A stretch of DNA of 16,995 nucleotides from positions 1 through 16,995 of the forward strand of contig JAEEXV010000352.1 in the NCBI GenBank assembly GCA_016287975.1, given 5' to 3'. This DNA is from Lentisphaeria bacterium (GTDB lineage: Bacteria; Verrucomicrobiota; Lentisphaeria; Oligosphaerales; Oligosphaeraceae). The translations under genes and the position numbers were made by a program. The notes beneath the pieces are model-generated. The model was not told where the DNA came from and did no database searches. It worked only from the letters and a program-made list of their open reading frames with translations. Below are positions 1 to 5,819 of this stretch, piece after piece; position 1 is the first letter of the stretch, and each line of letters begins with the position of its first letter.

Positions 1-1946
1 CCGCCGCCGAGGCCGGAGCACGAGCCGCTCGCGAGCTCCGCCGAGCCCCCGCCCCCCAGATACCCCGCACCGCCTTGCGCGGAGACGGAGGTGCGGTTGG
101 CATAGGCGGCTGCGGAGGCGATGTTGCCGGAGAAGGAGGCGTCCGTGAAGTTCGCCGAGGCACCGCCCCCCAGATACACCGCACCGCCTTGCACGCAGGC
201 CGCTACGCCGCCGCCGCCGGCGCTGGCGTAGGCGTCGGCGATGTTGCCGGAGAAGGAGGCGCTCGTGAAGTTCGCCGAGGCACCGCTCCCCAGATACACC
301 GCGCCGCCTTGCACGTAGGCAGAGGAAGCGCAGAATATGTGGGCGTAGGCGCAGGCGATGTTGCCGGAGAAGGAGGCGCTCGTGAAGTTCGCCGAGGCTC
401 CGTCCCCCAAATACACCGCACCGCCTTGCGCGGAGACGGAGGTGCGGTTGGCATAGGCGGCTGCGGAGGCGATGTTGCCGGAGAAGGAGGCGTCCGTGAA
501 GTTCGCCGAGGCACCGTCCCCCAGATATACCGCACCGCCTTGCGCGGGGGCGGGGGCGGAGGCGGCGGAGGCGCAGGCGATGTTACCGGAGAAGGAGGCA
601 CTCGTGAAGTTCGCCGAGGCACCGCCTCCCAGATACACCGCGCCGCCTTGCGCATAGGCGGAGGTGAAGGAGGCTGAGGCGAGTTCGGCGTAGGCGACTG
701 CGGAGGCGATGTTGCCGGAGAAGGAGGCGTCCGTGAAGTTCGCCGAGGCACCGCCCCCCAGATACACCGCGCCGCCTTGCGCGGAGGCATAGGCGGCGGC
801 ATAGGCGAAGGCGTGGCTGGAGGCGACGGCATAGGCGGAGGCCACATTTCCGTAAAAGGAGGCATTGGAGAATTGCGCCGAGGCGCGGCTTCCCAAATAC
901 ACCGCACCGCCTCGCGCGGAGGCATAGGCGAAGGCGAGGCGGGAGGCGCGAGCGTAGGCCACATTGCCGTAAAAGAAGGCATTGGAGAATTGCGCCGTGG
1001 CGCGGCTTCCCAAATACACCGCACCGCCTCGCGCGGAGACACTGGAGTAAGTGAGGCTGGAGGCAGCGTTATAGGCAGAGGCCACATTGCCGTAAAAGGA
1101 GGCATTGGAGAATTGCGCCGAGGCGCCGTTCCCCAAATACACCGCACCGCCACTTTCATACTTCGAATTAACCTGGAAAGCAACGGAATTGAGTGCTATA
1201 TTCGATGTCTCCGCCACAACCGCTCCAGTTGAGCACTTGGAGAAACTCAGGCTTGCTCCCGTGACATCAGGGGCTTGTGTCAGGGAGGCGTTGGCAAGAC
1301 ACCAACCGAGATTGGTGTTCACCGTCCCCGTAACGGAAAGGGTAATGGCGGAGTCGCTGAAAGTCAGTGTCTGTGTATTGCTTTGCCCGGTCAAGTTCCC
1401 TCCCAATGTGACTTCATTTGCTGCACCGGAGAAAACCAGGCTTTGACGGATTGTTCCACCCTTGGCCGTGACGTATAGGTTGCTGATGCTGCCGGAAATC
1501 GCTCCGGTGTTAACCAGTGTCGCGCCATCCAAGCGCAATGTGTCATCGCCCTCTCCAAAGTCAATGCCTCCCCATCCGCCGATGGTTCCCGTTACCTCCA
1601 GAAGGTCATTGCCTGAACCAAGTGATAGCGTCTTGGACAATGTGACATTTCCCGTGATAGACACCGTGTCATTCCCGCTTCCTGCCAACAAATTGATGTC
1701 CAAGGTGGAATTGCCAATCGTCAGAGTGTCGTCGCCGCTCCCCAGGAAGAAGGATGTCCCCTCTGTGCCGGTAATCCTGGAGTCCTGGATGACGACTGTG
1801 TCATCACCCTCGTTGGTGAAGATGTCCGCTGGCACCGCCAGCGTGATGGTCGCGTTGCTGATTTCCAGCCAGTCATTCTCCGCCGACAGCTCGTAGCGTT
1901 CGGAAAGATAGAGTGAGCCAGTAATGGTTCGTTCGATTCCAGACAT
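1..1946 (-). CDS. Pmp-like GGAV/FxxN repeat surface protein, 3' end outside window
   Basis: This frame is open without a stop from the start at 1946 to the window edge, about 648 residues, so the C-terminus is not seen. Residues 45-139 carry five RTX-like segments of the form [GE]-x-G-[DN]-D (near residues 46, 69, 89, 110 and 131), each followed by short beta-prone stretches such as TVSI or TLRL. From about residue 260 come ten units of 36-45 residues built on GGAVYLG, then QFSNA or NFT[DS]A, then F[SY]GN. GGA[VI] and FxxN are the hallmarks of Chlamydia-type polymorphic membrane protein repeats, which form a beta-helix passenger. The N-terminus (MSGIERTITG...) has no hydrophobic signal peptide, which is odd for an autotransporter. 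The start at 1946 is chosen because AAGGAG lies 9 bases upstream; an in-frame ATG at 1952 lies only 3 bases from it, and a stop precedes 1952. It is the last visible gene of the heptosyltransferase-FRG cassette and a candidate glycosylation substrate. An exported surface protein is likely; its anchor is unknown. Confidence 0.8.
   Translation of the reverse strand, partial: MSGIERTITGSLYLSERYELSAENDWLEISNATITLAVPADIFTNEGDDTVVIQDSRITGTEGTSFFLGSGDDTLTIGNSTLDINLLAGSGNDTVSITGNVTLSKTLSLGSGNDLLEVTGTIGGWGGIDFGEGDDTLRLDGATLVNTGAISGSISNLYVTAKGGTIRQSLVFSGAANEVTLGGNLTGQSNTQTLTFSDSAITLSVTGTVNTNLGWCLANASLTQAPDVTGASLSFSKCSTGAVVAETSNIALNSVAFQVNSKYESGGAVYLGNGASAQFSNASFYGNVASAYNAASSLTYSSVSARGGAVYLGSRATAQFSNAFFYGNVAYARASRLAFAYASARGGAVYLGSRASAQFSNASFYGNVASAYAVASSHAFAYAAAYASAQGGAVYLGGGASANFTDASFSGNIASAVAYAELASASFTSAYAQGGAVYLGGGASANFTSASFSGNIACASAASAPAPAQGGAVYLGDGASANFTDASFSGNIASAAAYANRTSVSAQGGAVYLGDGASANFTSASFSGNIACAYAHIFCASSAYVQGGAVYLGSGASANFTSASFSGNIADAYASAGGGGVAACVQGGAVYLGGGASANFTDASFSGNIASAAAYANRTSVSAQGGAGYLGGGGSAELASGSCSGLGG
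65..165. repeat. 101-bp exact direct repeat, copy A
   Basis: Bases 65-165 are identical to 416-516, at an offset of 351 bases, which is three repeat units. The base on each side differs (64 vs 415; 166 vs 517). This points to recent duplication or gene conversion of a block inside the array. Confidence 0.85.
72..1151 (-). repeat. Ten tandem in-frame GGAV/FxxN units
   Basis: GGA codon blocks begin (minus strand) at 1151, 1028, 911, 776, 647, 539, 425, 308, 188 and 74. The spacing is 123, 117, 135, 129, 108, 114, 117, 120 and 114 bases, always a multiple of three. The first three units read GGAVYLGxxA..QFSNA.FYGN. The next six read GGAVYLGxGASANFT[DS]ASFSGNIA. The tenth begins GGAGYLG and then diverges into Gly/Ser-rich sequence up to the window edge. 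Between the conserved cores lie variable Ala/Ser/Tyr-rich linkers, and length differences between units are confined to them. Confidence 0.9.
416..516. repeat. 101-bp exact direct repeat, copy B
   Basis: This is the partner of 65-165. The repeat covers the variable linker (AAAYANRTSVSAQ) as well as the conserved core, so selection on the core alone does not explain the identity. Confidence 0.85.
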
Positions 1947-1952
1947 TTTCAT

Positions 1953-2947
1953 CTACTCCTTCGCGAAGGCAGAATGATGCCGATACCCAGAGGCAAGAAA
2001 ACTCAAACTGCGGCAAATGCCATCCTCGCCGGAAGGGAACAGAGTATCTGCCGTAACATTGAGTTTGAGCAAAGTCTCGTGCGCCTTCATGAACAGATGG
2101 TATGGGATATTAATCCGCATGATCCTTGCCCCGTCTGCCCCCTCCTCACGACTATGCTCCCCTGGCTGCAAGACCTGCTTTGCAAATGTAACCGCCTCCT
2201 GGGAAGTTCGTAAAAACGCTGTGAACACGAGAGGGCACAGGCATCTTCATTCATCGCGCAATGCATACCGAAGAGCTTCTGCTGTAAATCTTTTTCGCAA
2301 GGGAATTCCAATGTCTGTATGTCCTGCAGCCCCAAGTCCAGCCCGTCGAACAATGACTGCTGAAGTTCTCGCCTTCCGGAAAGCGGCATCAGGAAAAGCC
2401 CTTGCTGGGCAATCATCCGCTCATTCAGCAATCGCGGTGCAAATGAAATGACCCCTTCTCGCTCTTGTTTTGTTACCAGAGCGCATACTGCGGCTTTTCG
2501 CCGTTCCTCACGGTTTCCAGAAAAGCCATTCACTGCTCCCCGGTTCAGACACCACACGGTGGCGAATTCGGAATCGGCTTTCTCCACTGCAAAAAACAAG
2601 GCAACCGCAAAAGAGTCGGAAAAGTCCAGTAGCCTTGTAACGCCTCCGTAGTGTTGGATATAGGCAAGCAAATCCATTTCATCATCGATGCAGTTTGCAG
2701 TTCCCGTGCGTGCCTTCAGGATGCGTTGCCCCATTTCAACGATGTCCCCTTCTACCATCAAGAAATCTATTCGACGGTTTTGCTGCCTGGCGTATCTGGC
2801 CACAGTTCGCTCCAAAGAGGACGACAACTTCCATGACGCGTTGGCCTGTCCACGAAAAATCCATGATTCACCGCTTTGGCAAAACGCCTCCAGCAGACCA
2901 AATAGCGCGGGCATTTCGCATACGAAAATGGAACATGCTTTGCTCAT
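1953..2947 (-). pseudogene. FRG-domain protein, reading frame broken by an apparent frameshift
   Basis: The first frame starts at 2947 and carries the FRG motif (W29-I-F-R-G33-Q-A-N) and the family's HYGGVTRLLDF segment (around residues 98-108). It then runs into unrelated Arg-rich sequence and stops at 2087. The expected family C-terminus (INIPYHLFMKAHETL..., ADTLFPSGEDGICRSL) is present in the next frame, open from 2246 to the stop at 1953. One extra T in the T5 run at 2216-2212 would join them as ...SQRF-LRTSQEAV... into about 331 residues. The exact shift point within about 2246-2160 is not certain. This could be a true mutation, a homopolymer sequencing error, or less likely recoding, since no canonical slippery heptamer is seen. 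The ATG lies one base after the stop of the heptosyltransferase gene, and the repaired stop abuts the next gene's ATG. FRG proteins have no settled biochemical function. Confidence 0.75.
1956..1961 (-). promoter_or_regulatory. Ribosome binding site of the repeat-protein gene, inside the FRG gene end
   Basis: AAGGAG on the minus strand lies 9 bases before the ATG at 1946. It is formed by the last two sense codons (Lys-Glu) of the FRG frame, whose TAG stop (1955-1953) abuts the ATG at 1952. The site overlaps a perfect 12-base palindrome (CCTTCGCGAAGG, 1958-1969) that could weakly pair the ribosome-binding bases. This fits translational coupling, but the hairpin is short. Confidence 0.55.
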
Positions 2948-2948
2948 T

Positions 2949-4241
2949 TCAATGCACCAAAGAAGATATGGTTTCTATCACCTTCTCCGGGGTGATCATT
3001 GCACTGCATTCGAAACGGTTGTTCTTGTCGCCCAGACGCGGGCAGGTCCAGTAGTCGGAGAGTTCGTACTTGACCGTCATGTCATTCCAACAGCTGTTGC
3101 AGACATTGCGGTTGAAGACCCGGTAGGGCGTGTGGAATTCGTTGATGGGGTTCGTGAATCCGGAAATCAGCACCACGGGCACCTTGCACCCCCAGGCCAG
3201 CCAGGAAAGGCCGCTGGAAAGCCCGATGAAGAAATCGGCGTCCTTGAGGAGGTCGATACGCTCCTGCAGTGGACGGTTTCCGGTGAAGTCCTCGGCTTTC
3301 TCCGGCTTGCGGTTGTAGGTGCCCCCCAGCCCAGTGAAGCGCTCCTTGTCGACGCAGAGGACGCGGTAGCCCTTGGAAAGCAGGAAGTCCACCACCGTGT
3401 CCCAGCCAATCGGGTTGTTCCACAACTTGGCCAGCCCCGTGGCCTGCACGGCGATGCAGACATACTTCTCCCGAATCTTCCGGGGTGCGGACAAATCAAA
3501 GCGAGGCGGAATCTCCTCGTCGTCAACATCCAGTATGCGTGCCACCGTGCGATGAAGCCCAACATATCGGTGGTCAATGGGCTGGAAGTCGAAGTCGCCG
3601 ATGGCACCGAGCCCGATGTCGTATGTGGCGTAGGAGTCATAAGTCTTGCCTTCCTGCTTCGGCTCGAAGCGAATCTGCGGATACTGCTTTCGTACAATCG
3701 CAGAGAACCAATCCGCCACCACGCAGGTCAAATTGCATTGGTGCTTCTGCTGGAAGCGCTCCATGTAGCTGAACCAGGCGATTGCATCGCCCAGCCCCGG
3801 TTCCGGAAAGCGCAGCACTACGTCCTTGCCCTTTGCGTTGAAGTCGTGCATGAATAGCAGCTGGTCATCCTCCGGGCGGGAAATCACCAGCCGGAAGTTC
3901 ACATAGTAGCGTTTTTTGCTCACAATCACCCCTTCCTGGTCCTTTGGGGTGACGATGTCAAACAAGTTGCACTTGTTGTCCAGGTCCACGAAGCGGATAC
4001 GATAGGATCTGCCATTTTTGGGGACCTTCACCCTCAACCCGAAGTTGAAGTCGAAGCGGACGCCGTCGATGGCCTCCTGCGTGGGGATCTCCGGAATGCT
4101 CCCGAAGACTGACGCGGGGGGCATCGGCGGCTGTTGCCCGTCGGCTCCTGTGCCCGACGGACTTGTCGGCGCGGGAAAGCCTGGCGTATTTTCGATTCCT
4201 GTCGTCAAATTGGATTGTCCAGTTGCCATGTTAAAGCGCAT
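2949..4241 (-). CDS. Autotransporter strand-loop-strand O-heptosyltransferase (AAH/TibC family)
   Basis: The family transfers heptose from ADP-heptose to Ser/Thr of autotransporter-type adhesins in the cytoplasm. Its landmarks appear in order: EIPTQEAIDGVRFDFNFGLR (51-70), FPEPGLGDAIAW (145-156), YATYDIGL (204-211), QPIDHRYVGLHRTVARIL (220-237), VCIAVQATGLAKLWNNPIGW (261-280), DFTG (318-321), LKDADFFIGLSSGLSWLAW (332-350), VVLISGFTNPINEFHTPYRV (356-375) and CNSCWND (381-387). Cys381, Cys384, Cys400 and Cys412 correspond to the iron-binding cysteines of the family. Asp152 and Lys272 sit where the catalytic Asp and Lys of TibC are expected; that placement is from memory. The first 45 residues are Pro/Gly/Thr-rich and probably disordered. 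The length of 430 is slightly above the usual ~400. ATG 4229 is an alternative start; neither has a clear Shine-Dalgarno. The adjacent repeat-protein gene suggests its substrate. Confidence 0.9.
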   Translation of the reverse strand: MRFNMATGQSNLTTGIENTPGFPAPTSPSGTGADGQQPPMPPASVFGSIPEIPTQEAIDGVRFDFNFGLRVKVPKNGRSYRIRFVDLDNKCNLFDIVTPKDQEGVIVSKKRYYVNFRLVISRPEDDQLLFMHDFNAKGKDVVLRFPEPGLGDAIAWFSYMERFQQKHQCNLTCVVADWFSAIVRKQYPQIRFEPKQEGKTYDSYATYDIGLGAIGDFDFQPIDHRYVGLHRTVARILDVDDEEIPPRFDLSAPRKIREKYVCIAVQATGLAKLWNNPIGWDTVVDFLLSKGYRVLCVDKERFTGLGGTYNRKPEKAEDFTGNRPLQERIDLLKDADFFIGLSSGLSWLAWGCKVPVVLISGFTNPINEFHTPYRVFNRNVCNSCWNDMTVKYELSDYWTCPRLGDKNNRFECSAMITPEKVIETISSLVH

Positions 4242-4577
4242 CCATTCGTTCTGCTACGCCAGTCCTGCATCCCCACTTGCATTCTGCGTGAGCGGGAAGA
4301 AAGGCAATCGTTCGTCAACGAGTGCGGTTGAAGTGGCCATCGCCATGGAAGGAAGAATCAACGAATTCCTTCATCGCCCCGCCATGGGACGAGAAGGTGA
4401 AGAAGCGGGAAAACTGTGGCGGTCATTAACAATACGCGCCACAATGCGAAATCTATCAGGGGGGATGGCAAAATGCAGTTTTTTTGAGACTTGAAAAGCG
4501 CTGCTGCCAAAAAAGGCCAAGGCACGTGGTTGGCTGCAGTTGGCAACAGCATTTCTCTCTTGCATTGTCCTTCACCG
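4242..4577. other. Intergenic stretch without a recognised gene
   Basis: These 336 bases separate the heptosyltransferase start from the 3' end of the DUF1524 remnant. They are less GC-rich than the right half of the window. I see runs of T/A (4490-4495, 4509-4514), a direct repeat of GTTGGC around 4529-4544 and a short GCCAA/TTGGC pairing near 4517-4533, but no convincing promoter boxes, terminator or coding frame. The promoter of the downstream cassette should lie here, since the upstream remnant is unlikely to supply one. Confidence 0.5.
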
Positions 4578-5210
4578 TTACTTCGCCGAGGAAATCGTGT
4601 AAACAGACTTCAACAAATCGAACATCTTATTCCCATGCTCCTCTGCCGCCACTGGTGTCCATCCTTCCTTTTTCCCGTTGGCGGCGCGGAACATGAGGAG
4701 CATCTTGATGCTTTCAAGGTTTTTGGAATCCTGAACCCGTCCAAATTTGACGGCAATGGAATCGTTGCCCTGCGCGGAATTGAAGGACGAGGAGATCATG
4801 GCGAGGTTGCCGAAACTATCGCGGACGAGATCCTTTTTCTGGTCTCGGTCTTCAAGCCACTCCTTCGTTTCCTGGTCTTGCGGCGGATTCTGCGGATGGA
4901 GGTGCTCGATGGAGCGGTTGCGCCGGAAGCGGTAGGCCTTGATGGCCTCGACGTTCCCTGCCTCAAGTTTCACGTCGGCAAGCAGATTGTCGAATGATTG
5001 TCGGGATGAAGTTTTGTCAACGACCTGTTCCCAGAGGATGTAGTCGAGCGCCCTGAACCAGTAGCGGTCGATCTGGCGGTAGCGCAGGGTTCCCGGTGCG
5101 TCAGGGAGAAAGGGAAAGAAGACAGATGGGCACAGAAGCCGCCAGATTGACAAAACGCCGTAAGATAATCCGCATTCGTTGATTTGCCATGCCATTGCTG
5201 GAAATAGCAC
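4578..5210 (-). pseudogene. 3' remnant of a DUF262/DUF1524 (GmrSD-like) protein
   Basis: From about base 5096 to the stop at 4578 the frame reads as the C-terminal part of a DUF262-DUF1524 protein. It shows RYRQIDRYWFRALDYILWEQ, then FRRNRSIEHLHPQNPP with the HxxP of the DUF1524 HNH-like fold, then DSFGNLAMISSSFNS. Full-length members are several hundred residues longer and begin with a ParB/Srx-like DUF262 domain that is absent here. The first ~38 residues of the open frame (MLFPAMAWQINECG...) are not recognisable, and the open frame has no family-like start. DUF262/DUF1524 proteins include type IV restriction enzymes that cut modified DNA. This fragment has lost the DUF262 half and is probably inactive. 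It faces another truncated gene across 5210-5300. Confidence 0.7.
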
Positions 5211-5216
5211 ATTTCG

Positions 5217-5600
5217 TTGGGGGGAGACGGGCAGGGGGAATATATCGGCATGGTCAGTGTCGGCATGGTCGGCATGGTCGGCGTGGTCGGCGTGTCAGAA
5301 TACAACGTCGATGTCGGGGTGATTGAAATCCGCGACCATTCCGCGAAACTTGACCGCAAAGCGCTTGAAATTGACTTCGTCGCCAATCTGGGCAGCCGCC
5401 GATACTATGTCCAGTCGGCGTTCTCCATGCCGGACGACGCGAAGCGCGAACAGGAGAACCGCCCGCTGCGCCACACGGGAGATTCCTTCCGGAAGATCAT
5501 CGTCACGGCAGACACTACGAGAATCTGCCGCAACTATGACGGACACACCATCATAAACATCCAGGATTTCCTCCTGAACCCAGACAGTCTTGATTTGTAG
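5217..5600 (+). pseudogene. 3' remnant of an AAA/DUF4143-type ATP-binding protein
   Basis: From about base 5298 (EYNVDVGVIEIRD) to the stop at 5600 the translation matches the C-terminal end of the AAA_14/DUF4143 family. It includes ALEIDFVANLGSRRYYVQSA, then QENRPLRHTGDSFRKIIV and IINIQDFLLN. The whole ATPase part (Walker A and B) is missing. The residues before 5298 come from a 9-base tandem repeat and are not family sequence. TTG 5217 is merely the first possible start in the open frame. This is the only plus-strand gene-like sequence in the window, and it is most likely a dead fragment. Confidence 0.75.
5247..5297. repeat. Short tandem repeat of a 9-base unit (GGCATGGTC)
   Basis: Units lie at 5247-5255, 5262-5270, 5271-5279, 5280-5288 (GGCGTGGTC) and 5289-5297 (GGCGTGTCA, degenerate), with a 6-base interruption at 5256-5261. 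The repeat ends exactly where recognisable homology of the plus-strand ATPase remnant begins, so it marks the truncation point. Confidence 0.8.
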
Positions 5601-5660
5601 CACGCATCGCCTTCCCGCCGACTCATCTTTGCCGACGCAGTTGGACGTGCTGAATCACGT

Positions 5661-5690
5661 GCAATTATTTCCACATGCGGAAGAAATTGC
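5661..5690. other. Imperfect inverted repeat
   Basis: The arms GCAATTATTTCC (5661-5672) and GGAAGAAATTGC (5679-5690) pair at 10 of 12 positions around a 6-base loop. It lies 60 bases after the stop of the ATPase remnant and is not followed by a T run. It could be a weak terminator or an operator-like site; nothing decides between these. Confidence 0.35.
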
Positions 5691-5751
5691 AAGTTTCTAT
5701 GCAGAGCCTATTTGTTGACGACCGAAAAGAAGCTACGCCGTGGCAACCAAA

Positions 5752-5804
5752 CCAAGGGGCTTGGAGGTGGCCACGGCGCGGGCGCCGTGGTGACGGCCCT
5801 TTGG
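5752..5804 (-). terminator. Two-tier hairpin after the glycogen debranching gene
   Basis: The inner stem is a perfect 9-base inverted repeat, CCACGGCGC (5771-5779) with GCGCCGTGG (5782-5790), around a 2-base spacer. An outer pair, CCAAGGGGC (5752-5760) with GCCCTTTGG (5796-5804), matches at 8 of 9 positions. It starts about 15 bases after the stop of the debranching gene. There is no clear T tract, so intrinsic termination is likely but not certain. It separates the GC-rich block from the accessory region. Confidence 0.55.
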
Positions 5805-5819
5805 GGTGCCACGGTCGCG

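Noticed and set aside
65..1151. CRISPR array
   Set aside because: The repeats are in-frame coding units of variable length with related, not unique, spacers.
203..1183. A 326-codon minus-strand frame across the repeat array, rich in Pro/Ser/Arg
   Set aside because: It is the wrong frame of the same repeats. The GGAVYLG frame continues from a well-placed start at 1946, carries Pmp motifs and stays open to the window edge.
2210..2218. Programmed -1 frameshift in the FRG gene
   Set aside because: In the reading frame the codons are CGT TTT TAC, which do not form an X-XXY-YYZ slippery site, and no strong downstream structure is apparent. An indel is simpler.
2688..3857. A 389-codon plus-strand frame over the heptosyltransferase and FRG genes
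   Set aside because: It is antisense to a strongly conserved glycosyltransferase and has no family-like motifs.
4242..4577. Sigma-70 promoter for the heptosyltransferase cassette
   Set aside because: Candidate -35/-10 pairs (for example near 4426-4447 or 4308-4320 on the minus strand) have wrong spacing or no matching second box.
5295..5603. Minus-strand frame opposite the ATPase remnant
   Set aside because: The plus strand matches the C-terminal pattern of the AAA/DUF4143 family over its whole length; the minus frame is its mirror.
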